A stretch of DNA of 64,000 bases from assembly GCA_020342235.1 (NCBI GenBank), contig CP073212.1, positions 682,001 to 746,000 on the forward strand, given 5' to 3'. This stretch comes from Saccharomycopsis phalli (Eukaryota; Ascomycota; Saccharomycetes; Ascoideales; Saccharomycopsidaceae). Positions 53,739 to 63,679 of the stretch are shown here, piece by piece. The notes below the pieces were generated by a model. It was not told where the DNA came from, ran no database searches, and was given only the letters and a program-made list of their open reading frames with translations. Position 1 is the stretch's first letter, and the number at the start of each line of letters is the position of its first letter. Both the position numbers and the translations under genes were made by a program.

Positions 53739-55671
53739 TGTAACGAGAAAAGGTCAAGACTACTCTTCATGTGATTGTACCCTGTGATAATGTTGTGATT
53801 GTGTTCCTTAGTACTATTGTGATTGTGTTCGGAGTGTCCCACATATTACACAAGTACAAATCCATTCTTAGGAAAAGTATAAATAACTGTTTAAGTTGCT
53901 AGTAATGGGATATCTTAAGTTCACTTTAGAACTATTTACAACTTATATTTGTAGTTACTCTTATTAACTTATTGATTAACTCGATATAAGTGTTATAGCA
54001 GAAGCGTTGAATAAATTCTGTTATATTTGGTAGCGCCACAAGGTTTTACATTAGAAGAAGAAGACAATCAGTCATCATCATCATGCCACCACGAGCACAA
54101 CAGGTCACAAGTGAAGGGACAACCGACGAACCTCGCAAGCCGGATCACTTTCAGAAGAATAACCAAGAAATGTGACTTTCAAATAAACGAAAACAACGAG
54201 ACCACACCGACTTACGGATGCCGCAGGAAGAAATATCGAGGAAGTCAAGGAGTGGGCTCAAGGGTCGTTCAAAATAAGAGATATGGGATCGAAACAGGAA
54301 ATAAATATCGCCTTCCTAGTATCAGAACGATGTGCGTATGATTGTATTATTGGGCTACCCACAATCATACAATACTGGGAAGTATTCAATAAATCGATTC
54401 GGAAACAAGGAGAGAAGGAAGTTACAACCAAGGAAATCAAGGTAAGAGAAGCAAATCGATTATTAAAGAGCAAGGAAAATGAATGCTTCACTATTCTAGT
54501 AATGATGAAGAAAACCGAAAAGTGTAACTTCACTCAATGCAACATCTCCCTGTTACTCGAATGAGCACCGCTTCAGTCGAATACAAACATTATGAACCCA
54601 TTCCAATCAACTTCCAAGTTGGAAAGTCTGCAACCAACAGCACCTTGAGTTCCCTCAACAATGTCTTGAATCGGTTCTCAGTCAATACCCAAATCAGCAC
54701 ACAAACCTTGAGCAAGAAACTTGCGAGGCTGATAAAGGCTCAGAAACGTGTGTTGCGCGAGCAAGAGGACTTCTCTAGAGGCATGAATTCATGGGTATCT
54801 ACACTTCCAAGTCAAGAAAACCAGAGATTAATTGCAGAATATTTAAATTGTTTAGAAGTAGAGCAGGCCATGGCGGCTAATCCTCAATCAGAGGGCCAAG
54901 CAGAAAAGGATATAAAAAGGAAGAGGAGAATTCTATACTTCCTACTTTAAAGAATATACTTTACAGACTGAACGACATGCAAAGCAGATAAAACTTACCA
55001 CTCCAAAAAAAAAAAAAAAAAATAAAATAAAATGGAAGTAGGATATAAGTACTAGCTCCCTGACTATAAGTTCGTTTCCTTTAAACATTTAATTGTTTTT
55101 TTTTTTCGTTAAAAACAAAGAACTAATTGAAAGTTTTTTATCCCTTTAAAGGGTTTTCTTTCGATACTCCGCATAGCGGCATCGCTCATAGTTCGGCGAT
55201 AAAATATCACTCTTCTAAGAGTCTAATATATTTATAAGAACCACTCAGAACCCGTGACTATACCAAAAGAATGGATATACTCCCTATCTCAAGACCATCA
55301 ACAACGATTAATGAGGGAACTACAAAATGAGGAAGAGAGTTTTCCTGATCTTGGTCGAGACGCCCAAAAATAAAATGGAGCGTATGTAACGAGAAAAGGT
55401 CAAGACTACTCTTCATGTGATTGTACCCTGTGATAATGTTGTGATTGTGTTCCTTAGTACTATTGTGATTGTGTTCGGAGTGTCCCACATATTACACAAG
55501 TACAAATCCATTCTTAGGAAAAGTATAAATAACTGTTTAAGTTGCTAGTAATGGGATATCTTAAGTTCACTTTAGAACTATTTACAACTTATATTTGTAG
55601 TTACTCTTATTAACTTATTGATTAACTCGATATAAGTGTTATAGCAGAAGCGTTGAATAAATTCTGTTATA
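53739..55671 (+). mobile_element. Short LTR retrotransposon, young, non-autonomous
   Basis: LTRs at 53739-54025 and 55385-55671, 287 bp each, read as identical. Target duplication AAGTT (53734-53738 and 55672-55676). The primer-binding site TGGTAGCGCC (54028-54037) fits initiator tRNA-Met. A purine-rich tract precedes the 3' LTR. The interior is only 1.36 kb: traces of a gag/protease region are seen (CAYDCIIGLP resembles the end of a Ty3-type protease), with no reverse transcriptase or integrase. It is not a complete element, and its identical LTRs suggest recent insertion. A segment at about 55110-55235 resembles family B. Confidence 0.88.
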
Positions 55672-55728
55672 AAGTTTTTCCATGCCTTCACCTAATGGAA
55701 ACATTTGCATTTCTCCCTAGGAGGATTT

Positions 55729-55843
55729 GCTCTTGTGGCGCAGTGGTTAGCGCTTCGTGCTTATAATGTCAATAGGCTTTATGCTTAAAGTCACGGTCGT
55801 GTGAGGAACGCGATGGTCGTGGGTTCGAACCCCTCCTAGAGCA
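55729..55843 (+). tRNA. tRNA-Ile (UAU) with a 42-nt intron
   Basis: GCTCTTG pairs with CTAGAGC (one mismatch), the D arm is GCGC..GCGC, and the anticodon stem TCGTG/CGCGA encloses loop CTTATAA with anticodon TAT. The intron is 55766-55807, after position 37, the usual place. The T arm is GTGGG TTCGAAC CCCTC (one mismatch). The discriminator is A. S. cerevisiae tRNA-Ile(UAU) also has an intron. Confidence 0.9.
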
Positions 55844-55854
55844 AAATTCCTCAA

Positions 55855-55863
55855 TTTTTTTTT
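55855..55863 (+). terminator. Pol III terminator
   Basis: Run of nine T residues 11 bp past the tRNA 3' end. Confidence 0.85.
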
Positions 55864-57250
55864 CGAAGTATTTGAAAAGCCATGATTATTATTTTTCAAA
55901 AAGAGCAATGGCTTTAAAGGACGCATGCTATGATACAAGAAGATAGATTATGATGTTGTTACATGACCAAAGTGTTATAAACGTAATTGTACAACGTTGT
56001 GAAGCATGAGCAAGCCATAGTAATATGGTGAGTATAAAGAGACATACATTGCAGGATGTGGTTTTTGGTTGAATATATTAATTATTACAGTGCGAAAGTA
56101 GTAAAGTGTGGTATCATCGTTACTACTTGGGTTTACTTTATTTATTCATCTACTAGTGTAAAGTCCCCAAAGATGGCTCCATGCACAATGTAATTTTATG
56201 GTGACTCTTAGACGTAGTATCATCAACAAACTGTTGTATTTCAGGTCTTGTATTTCGGGTCTTGCCAATGGTTGGTGGATATTAAGAGAATATGTGATTA
56301 AAATTGGCTCCAAGTTTCTGTTGAGGATTCCAATCATCCTAATCTTTTATACCACATCTAGACACTCTGGACCAAGGAGTTCAGCCAATTACAAGGATGT
56401 CTGGATAGACCATTGCAAATGAGTCAAATACTCAGGCCGGTACTTTGTTTCCGATATCCAGCACAAGGCTAATTGAGCTAGTTATTATCTATCAAAGCCT
56501 AATCTGGTTATTCCAATTCTAAAGGAACAGAATAGATATTAAGTAGTTTAGTTGTATTGATACCATGTCTAAGCTGGGAGTTGTATAAATTACGGGAGAT
56601 GGTGATGAGGGTTTCAGTGCCTGAGTCATTGTGAATCATTGTGCCTGGATTCATGGCAGAAATACGTTGGATGATCGTATGAGAGTTCCTTCCGCTATAC
56701 CATCAACGACCACACGACCATTTAGCTAGATATCTTTGACTAGCACAACCCAATCCGGTTATTCAAGTCCTTGAGGAACAAAACAGACAATTAATAGTTT
56801 ACAGTAATGCCATGTCTAATCAGGGTAGGTCTATAAACCACGACATTGATAGTTATGCTCAGATGGTTAATTATAGACGAGTTTTGATGCTTTAATGAAG
56901 GAAATATTGCTCTGTTTATAGTTGAGCCATTGTCCCTCGTTCAGTATTTATCATGAGGTTGTACATCAACTTCACTGATACATGTAGGGATGCGCAATGT
57001 GTACGCCTACCAAAGAATGTGTATTATTTGGGTACGTTCCTTGTGGATTCCAACCTCGACATGGAATATGTATTTTTTTTTGGGTGTAAACTGAATGTAT
57101 ACTCTGATGAAACAATCTAGCCATGTGACTCACATAGCCTTATCCTTGTGAGAATGACAACCTGCAACATTAAAGTATATACAAATATACACCACGTCAT
57201 GTACACTGGCTAACATACCTCTGGTATCACGACAAGAATAAATACCCACT
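55864..57250. other. Intergenic region, partly repetitive
   Basis: Two related segments, about 56470-56600 and 56730-56850, share words such as atctggttattccaattcta and taccatgtctaa, so they are an old local duplication. A family C-like word occurs near 56870. No gene seen. Confidence 0.45.
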
Positions 57251-57257
57251 TACACAT

Positions 57258-57347
57258 GCATGCTGAGTCAGCACTGACACACTCAGTCAGCTGACTTCCA
57301 ACTCACGCCTCGCCTCGCTGAGTCAGCCTGTCATTTCCAAGACGCGT
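57258..57347 (+). promoter_or_regulatory. DPB11 upstream sites: MCB box and TGAGTCA motifs
   Basis: ACGCGT (57342-57347) is a perfect MluI cell-cycle box, the MBF site of G1/S genes, 13 bp before the ATG. TGAGTCA (Gcn4/AP-1 type) occurs at 57264-57270 and 57319-57325. An S-phase control of DPB11 would fit its role. Confidence 0.55.
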
Positions 57348-57360
57348 TTGGTACGCGACT

Positions 57361-58932
57361 ATGGAGCAGCCACTCAAGGACCTCAAATTTCTGTGCACGG
57401 CCGTCTCGTCCGACGTCCGGCTGGTGGTGGTGAGCCGGATTAAGGCCATGGGCGGCACGTACTGTAACAATCTAATGAGCGATGTCACTGTGCTTGTAGT
57501 GGGCGACCGCGACACCGACAAGTACCGGTTCAGCGTGGAGAACCGGGCAGACATGGTGTTTGTGCGGCCTGGCGCGGTGCTCCACATGTACGACGCGTGG
57601 CTCGCCGGCTCTGACGCGGGAGAATTGCTGCCCATGGCGATTTTTGACGGCATGACCATATGCGTGTCGCGGGCGGCAGGCCGCCCCAAGTTGGCCGGGC
57701 TTGTGGCCGGGCTCGGGGGCCTGTGCGCGGACAGCTTGACGGCGCAGACGAGCTGCTTGGTGACGGAGGAAAAGGCCGGGAAGCGGTACGAGAAGGCGCT
57801 CGAGTGGAAGATCCCGGTGGTGGTGCCGCGGTGGGTCGAGGACTCGGCGAAACGCGGTGCTGTGCTTGGGTATCGGTACTACGACGTTGCTCTTGATCCT
57901 GGGGCCGTGGGGCGGGGCGCGTGTCTGGTGTGGGCGGGTATTGTGGGCGGAAGCGGGCGGAAGCGGGCGGCGGCGGAGGACGAGCCGCGGCCGACGAAGC
58001 GGAACCGGGGCAGCGTGCGGGCGTGGAAGATGATTGTGGACGGTATGGGCGGCGGCACGCGGCCCGCGGCGGCCGAGCCTGCGCCACAGCCGTCCCCCCG
58101 CCGGCGGCAGCTCTTCCACGGGCTTGTGTTCCGGGTGACCGGGTTCCCGGAGGCGCAGGCGCGGATTCTCGAGCGGACAATCGCGGGCCGCGGGGGGCGC
58201 GTCGCCGCCGCAAACGCGGACTACACCGTGGTGCCGAGCGGCCTGGAGCCGCCTGAGCTCGGGCCGCAAGTGGTGACGGAGTGGTTTATTGAGCGGAGCA
58301 TGTACTATGACACAGTAAAGGACGATTTATGGGGCCGGCCGATGCGCGTGGCTGCGCGGTTTGAATTGCCGGCCGATGAGCGCGTGCAAATCAGCATCAG
58401 CGGGTTCTCTGGAGCAGAGTTGATGCACATGGAGAAGTTGCTCCGCCACACTCTTGGTCACGTGGTGAAATATTGCGAGCACGTGACCTCGGATGTGGAT
58501 GGGGTGGTGGTGAATCTGAAGCTCTTGGGGTTGGATGAGGATTCGTGCTCGCGGATGTTTGAGAACAGCGTCGTGGCGCCGGTGTTGCGCGATTTAGAGT
58601 GCTGTCACACCTCCTTACCGTCTTTGCGCAAGAAGTTGGTGTTTTGCGAGAAGCACGACATTGCGGTTTTGGCACCCAACTTTGTGTTTGAGGTCTTGTT
58701 GCTGTTTGGAGAGCCCGACGCAGAGTTGTCGAGCGGCCGGTGGTGTTTACATCTGCCCAAGGGCGACAACCGGTTGCTGAGGCTCGTTGCCGCACGTCGG
58801 TCTGCGAAAAAGCCTTGTAGGTTGACGGGGAGAGCCCCAGAGAGTTCGTTGAATGGCGACGGCAAGTGGAACGTGCTGGAAGTGGAGGTGGAGGAGCCGA
58901 GTACCCAGATATCGTATGGTAAAAGTAGCTAG
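57361..58932 (+). CDS. DPB11: BRCT-repeat replication and checkpoint protein Dpb11/Rad4
   Basis: 523 residues with four BRCT repeats: about 5-95 (FLCTAV..AMGGTYCNNLMSDVTVLVVG), 98-185 (ICVSRA..CLVTEEKAGKRYEKALEW, then VPRWVEDS), 248-330 (RRQLFHGLVFRVTGFP..VTEWFIERS) and 345-440. Two N-terminal BRCT repeats followed by two more is the Dpb11/Rad4/TopBP1 layout; these bind phosphorylated Sld2, Sld3 and Rad9 to start replication and signal damage. A basic segment (RKRAAAEDEPRPTKRNR) links the halves. It is markedly GC-rich, especially the first 900 bp, and uses about ten CTG codons, unlike the other conserved genes here. Confidence 0.85.
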   Translation: MEQPLKDLKFLCTAVSSDVRLVVVSRIKAMGGTYCNNLMSDVTVLVVGDRDTDKYRFSVENRADMVFVRPGAVLHMYDAWLAGSDAGELLPMAIFDGMTICVSRAAGRPKLAGLVAGLGGLCADSLTAQTSCLVTEEKAGKRYEKALEWKIPVVVPRWVEDSAKRGAVLGYRYYDVALDPGAVGRGACLVWAGIVGGSGRKRAAAEDEPRPTKRNRGSVRAWKMIVDGMGGGTRPAAAEPAPQPSPRRRQLFHGLVFRVTGFPEAQARILERTIAGRGGRVAAANADYTVVPSGLEPPELGPQVVTEWFIERSMYYDTVKDDLWGRPMRVAARFELPADERVQISISGFSGAELMHMEKLLRHTLGHVVKYCEHVTSDVDGVVVNLKLLGLDEDSCSRMFENSVVAPVLRDLECCHTSLPSLRKKLVFCEKHDIAVLAPNFVFEVLLLFGEPDAELSSGRWCLHLPKGDNRLLRLVAARRSAKKPCRLTGRAPESSLNGDGKWNVLEVEVEEPSTQISYGKSS

Positions 58933-59189
58933 GAGAGACCAGGTTGTGACTGAGTAGGCTGGGTGACTGGATGGACATTGTGTTGCGAGTTGTTTAATGT
59001 GCTGAGCAGAGGTATTGTAGTCGATGGTTTTACATTGCATTTACAATATTGTATTTCATTACGATCATTTCATTTATTGAATTACTACATTTATATATTA
59101 AATCATTACATCTATTTATAATATTTGCTTACGTGTATTAGATTACATTTCTGTTACATTTCATTACATGTTACATTTCCATTATAATA

Positions 59190-59345
59190 ACAACATTTAT
59201 TTTTGCATTGATTGTGTAAGAAGCCTGGTCACCCTTGTTGTCAAGTGGAATCTAATACTTCATCAATGTGTGATAGAATTCAAGCTTCAAAGAGCTTTGG
59301 GCATTGGTTTGACGGATTTGTTCCCACCTTTGGAAGCTGAGCTAT
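59190..59345 (-). mobile_element. LINE family A, minus strand, internally deleted
   Basis: The tail ataataacaacatttatttttg is followed directly by gattgtgtaagaagcctggt and the ORF2-end sequence, so the usual middle of the 3' UTR is missing relative to 63075-63590. Confidence 0.6.
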
Positions 59346-59519
59346 GAGCCAAGCTTTTGCTCGTGTTTTGTGGAATGTGGGAAATTGCCCTGGAGTTCAA
59401 TTTAATGCTATTTAGTAATGATTATTACAAGATATACTGCAAATTAATTAGCTATACCTCATATACTTTCAAATATAACCCAACCACCATCCACAACATC
59501 CCATCAATATGGGACTTGC

Positions 59520-62321
59520 TCAATTGAAAAGCTGAGGAGATAATTCCATAGGGACACCCAGCCCTTTGGAAATTATCAAAATGTCTATCATCTCAGACTT
59601 TAAAAATATGTTGGTGCACTTCAAGTCACTCATTCTGTATAAATACAGTTTCAAGTCTGTCATAAACCAAGACAAGTCCCGGTCAATGTGGCTGAGCAAG
59701 TAGAACTTAATCATGATTAACCGCCAGGATTCAAGCAAGTTCTGATTTGGTATAGGCTTTGTGTGACAAGTGCTAAAGACAACCCCGAGGATTCGTCTCA
59801 TTTGCTGTGTGCTTATACTTTTCATCATCTGGCATAAACTGTTGAGGCATCTATTGTGCAACTGCGCTCTTGAAATAAATTTCGACCCGGACAATTTCAG
59901 AACCAGCATTATGCTCGTTAGCAATGTATTCTTATCTAGCTTGCCAGAGTGACACACAACCATGTTGCGTACCATACTGACAGCCTGCATTACAACCCGT
60001 ATATCCTTGCCTAGTGTCTTCTCTCGAATAGACTGCAAGGAGACCTTGTACTCTCTGAGTAATGTGAAACTTACTTCTGGCGAGAAATCCCGTCGCCAAG
60101 CAAAAACTGCAAGTTTCTCCAAGGCCATGAAGTGGTGGGTGAAGTTGGTGTTTTTCGACCTCAAGAGGCCAAAAAGCTCCTTGACATGCCTGACCGTGAT
60201 GGGTGAAGTCACATAGGTCTGTGGAATAATACCTGTTTCCTTGTCAGGGAAATATTCCTGGATGAACATGTCGAGAGAATAGTTGCGTCTCGTAAACAGT
60301 GCGGAGAAATGTGGCCGCCCACCATTGGAACCACACTGTCTAGATGGAGCTTCTCCAAGAGATTTGGATTGATCTGCTCCCTTGAAATACTGAAGCTGGC
60401 CTTGGTAAGGGTTTGCGCAAGCATTTTGGCCCAATGATTTGAGCCAAGATTGCGAAGACTGGAAAAAATGCTTTAAGCGAAGCAAATGTACTCCCGGAGA
60501 AATATTCTCCGTCCTGTTGAAATTCTTCACACAAGGAATCTTCTTAATAGCATTGGTTAGCTTTCCCCTCTTCCCTTTAACCGGCAATTGCTGGTAAGGA
60601 ATGAGCTTAATTTTTGGAACCAAGTCAAAGTGGACCTTCTTTGTTACTTTTGGGGTTGTAGCTTGATCGTCGTTTCGTCTTAGAGCACTCTTCAACACGA
60701 TTGGCGGCTTTACAAGTTCCCGCGTCGTGTTACCGGAGGTCATCATCACCCCGGGGATGGAGTGAAAAGAGCCAGGTCTCCACTTCCACCTGGAAAACCC
60801 ACTACGCGAGCCATTCGCCCTGATATCGGAGTCAACACAGAGCCCAGAAGAAGCCGATCCGGTGAGGTCGACATTCTGCAATGACGCAGAAATCTCACCC
60901 ACTGGATCAGGTCCGGCAAAAGAGCCAGTCCTCTTAGACTTCTTCCTGGCACCTGGAAGTCTCCGACACATTCGGAAAGTCCTTGCGCAACTCTTCGGGA
61001 TTTCTGTGAATTCCATTGTCTTTTCGCCGTACCCTAGCGATCCAACTTCCTCTGGTCCCTGACAGGGTCCCTGATCGGCCACTTTCTCGTGTGAAACTGG
61101 CTCTAAAGCCTCTGTGTTTAATATAGCGGCTTTTTCGGAAACTCTAGTCTTGCTACTCACCTTCAAGGGGAAGAATTTCCGCCACAACCTAGTTACCTTT
61201 AGTATAAATTTTTCTGGGGACTTGCGCTTTTCCAAAGGAACATCCGGATCATTTTCCTTTGGATTTCCGTACTTCTTGTGTTTCTCTCCGTTAACCTCTG
61301 ACGATTGTTCCTCAAGGGTTAAAAGCTCAGCTGACTGGCACTGGAATGAACCAGTTTCAGCACAGTGGATCGTAGAGCCGCGGGGTATATTAGAAACACA
61401 TTTATCATCACTGACCGTGACTATCTTTTGCTTGCCAGATGAGCCTATAAGACAGCCATTTATATTCTCTCTCACTACAACCTCTCCAGGTTTTTTTGCA
61501 AATCCAACTGGAGCTCCCTCATTGGGGATGGTTTTGTAGAGAGACAAAGAATCAACCGGTGCTAGGTTTGAGTTTTCAGAGTCCTGACGCCAGGAGGCTG
61601 CAATACCGTTTTCTTCCAAGAATTCAGCAAGACCTTTTTCCTCCCAGGAGAATTCCCCTTCCTCTTCTCCTTGTCCCTCTCTGCTCACCTTTTTAGCTTT
61701 ATATACTATACTTTTTTCCTCCAAAGCAACACTCCTCTCCTCCCACAAATCATCCTCCTCAAATGATTCCATGGTAACTTCTACCATCTCACCTACTCCG
61801 AATTCCACATCCCTTTCGTCGTTGTTGTCATCATCATCATCCTTTTTACCATTTTGGATCAATGACAAAACTTCCATGTATTGCTCTTCATCGATATCGC
61901 ACTCCTCAGCAGGCTCACGAGCACGTAACCAACTAAAGAATCCGCCAACCATACCAACAGATACCAAAAGAGACATTCCAATAACCAACACTGACATCCT
62001 ATGTAATACGGTAAGTCTCTCGGCATCAATACCAGCCAATTGAGTAACCAATTGGTGGAAGTAACCCCGAACGTACGCAATAGGCTCCAAGTTCTCTCCT
62101 TCGAGACAGACTTGGGCAAAGTTAAGACTCATATCGTCAAATATCCAGCACTGACTGGCCGGATCAAAGACGGGACGTTCAAATAGGGCATCAATATAGT
62201 CGAAATTTTCGACCGATGGGATAGTTTCACTTAAATCAGGGGCGTCGCTTAATAGCAACACGTTAGTCATGAATCCTTGGCTAAAAAGCCAAAGGATATA
62301 GCGCATCAAACTGAGTATCAT
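59520..62321 (-). CDS. Large orphan membrane protein
   Basis: 933 residues from the ATG at 62319-62321. The N-terminus is hydrophobic (MILSLMRYILWLFSQGF), then an about 85-residue segment with two Cys (Cys58, Cys72), then one strong membrane segment (about 109-132, VLVIGMSLLVSVGMVGGFFSWL). A long acidic, Ser-rich region follows. KKVHF at 561-565 fits an RVxF phosphatase-1 docking site. The last 240 residues are predicted helical and look folded (for example FMALEKLAVFAWRRDFSPEV). I do not recognise the family. At least four CTG codons lie in its last 130 codons, unlike the conserved genes. Confidence 0.7.
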   Translation of the reverse strand: MILSLMRYILWLFSQGFMTNVLLLSDAPDLSETIPSVENFDYIDALFERPVFDPASQCWIFDDMSLNFAQVCLEGENLEPIAYVRGYFHQLVTQLAGIDAERLTVLHRMSVLVIGMSLLVSVGMVGGFFSWLRAREPAEECDIDEEQYMEVLSLIQNGKKDDDDDNNDERDVEFGVGEMVEVTMESFEEDDLWEERSVALEEKSIVYKAKKVSREGQGEEEGEFSWEEKGLAEFLEENGIAASWRQDSENSNLAPVDSLSLYKTIPNEGAPVGFAKKPGEVVVRENINGCLIGSSGKQKIVTVSDDKCVSNIPRGSTIHCAETGSFQCQSAELLTLEEQSSEVNGEKHKKYGNPKENDPDVPLEKRKSPEKFILKVTRLWRKFFPLKVSSKTRVSEKAAILNTEALEPVSHEKVADQGPCQGPEEVGSLGYGEKTMEFTEIPKSCARTFRMCRRLPGARKKSKRTGSFAGPDPVGEISASLQNVDLTGSASSGLCVDSDIRANGSRSGFSRWKWRPGSFHSIPGVMMTSGNTTRELVKPPIVLKSALRRNDDQATTPKVTKKVHFDLVPKIKLIPYQQLPVKGKRGKLTNAIKKIPCVKNFNRTENISPGVHLLRLKHFFQSSQSWLKSLGQNACANPYQGQLQYFKGADQSKSLGEAPSRQCGSNGGRPHFSALFTRRNYSLDMFIQEYFPDKETGIIPQTYVTSPITVRHVKELFGLLRSKNTNFTHHFMALEKLAVFAWRRDFSPEVSFTLLREYKVSLQSIREKTLGKDIRVVMQAVSMVRNMVVCHSGKLDKNTLLTSIMLVLKLSGSKFISRAQLHNRCLNSLCQMMKSISTQQMRRILGVVFSTCHTKPIPNQNLLESWRLIMIKFYLLSHIDRDLSWFMTDLKLYLYRMSDLKCTNIFLKSEMIDILIISKGLGVPMELSPQLFN

Positions 62322-62714
62322 TGTCAACTAAAGTTATCAAAGATAAGTAATGCGAATACAAATTTTGGGTCTGTCATCCGCTTCTTATAGTGCACAACAC
62401 AAAGCCTACGACACAAGACACAAGTCACAGATGCGGCACCAAAGGAAGGAAGCATCATTCTTGTGGCTTGTGGTTTTGCGATATTATCCATGAATCATTG
62501 ATGAAATGAGATATACAAGACTTTACGTATTTTGAGGTAGCGCATGTAGTTGTATGATGGAGTTAGCTAGTGCAGTTATGAATGTTCAGCATCAGGAACC
62601 ATGCATCACATGTCGCACCGTGCCTATATTATTTTTTTGGCACACTCCCAATCAAGAAGGTATGATATCTGGCTAATAAATAGTATTTATCAGCCTTGAA
62701 CTGCTGAACAAATA

Positions 62715-63060
62715 AGGTACTTAAGCCGAATGACAAGAGGAACCACGGGACGTACCACGATAATATTGTTCAAAACGTGCGCAGTCCCCATCATATCCTA
62801 TGGACTCGAAGTGTTCTATAACAGGATGACAAAAACCCATTGGGGTCAGGTCAGTGTGATATTCAACTCAATCCTACGACTGGCGCTAGGTCTCCTCAGA
62901 CCCACGTCCACCCCGATCATCTATATCGAAAGTAGTATTCCACCACCAACGATCCTACTCAAGTCCTTGGCAATAATGAAATCCATGAGATGGTTCATGA
63001 ATACATCACGCCAAAACCCAGTCCGCTCAAGTTTGTTTCAAACTACCACGATCAATGGAA
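62715..63060 (+). mobile_element. LINE reverse-transcriptase fragment (post-thumb region)
   Basis: The frame encodes FKTCAVPIISYGLEVFYNR, then LRLALGLLRPTSTPIIYIES, the pattern after the catalytic core of L1/Tad-type reverse transcriptases (LYKTCVxPILxYGxEVW...ALRxxLGxxRxTPxxxLxxExGIPP). Truncated at both ends; its 3' side abuts an oppositely oriented LINE end. Confidence 0.78.
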
Positions 63061-63074
63061 GCACGAGAATCACA

Positions 63075-63590
63075 ATTATAATAATAATAATATTTATTTT
63101 TGTATTTAGCTATATATTGTCTCCGGCAATACGGTTATTCGACAGATATATTTTCACTCAGGAACATCCTGAGGCAGCATTGCTGTTGAAGAAAACCCTT
63201 TGTCAACCCTCACTTGGTTGCTTGGGATTAAAAACTTCAATGGGGGCAGTTATATTGTTGGTGCTTGGTGCTTGTATAGGTTGTGTAAGGAGCCTGGTCA
63301 CTCTTGTTGTCGAATGTGACCGCTGAATCTCATCATGTGTTGGATGAATCATATTCCAACACGTTCTGGTAGAACTCAAGGAGTTTGTGGACTAATTTTT
63401 GGTCGGCAAACACTTTTCCAAGCGTATTGCGTATGCCATGAGTGGAATCTAGTATGTCATCAATGCGCGATAGAATTCGAGCTTCTAAGAGCTCTGGACA
63501 TCGTAGGTCATGTATGATGGAGGGGGAGTGAATCCCGCATCTTTTGCACTTTGAACGGACTGGTGCTGATATCAATTCAATAATCACTAC
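63075..63590 (-). mobile_element. LINE family A 3' end with ORF2 zinc knuckle, minus strand
   Basis: The best-preserved family A copy. The (AAT)n tail is at 63075-63092, the 3' UTR follows to about 63332, and 63333-63587 encodes the ORF2 C-terminus with CKRCGIHSPSIIHDLRC, a CX2CX8HX3C knuckle typical of LINE ORF2, ending LLEFYQNVLEYDSSNT and a stop. 5' truncated. Confidence 0.82.
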
Positions 63591-63668
63591 TGTTCTGATT
63601 ATTCAATTACAAAGGAACAAAACTCATTTATAATTAACTAAATATCTGAGAATAAGTTTGTAACGATG
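63590..63668 (+). repeat. Family C fragment
   Basis: Contains ctgattattcaattacaaag, aactaaatatctgagaataa and gtttgtaacgatgtcacaat, matching the TGTCACA end of the copy at 15032-15329 in reverse orientation. Confidence 0.5.
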
Positions 63669-63679
63669 TCACAATCTCT

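Noticed and set aside
57472-58269. Long minus-strand frames across DPB11
   Set aside because: High GC suppresses stops; the plus strand encodes BRCT repeats.
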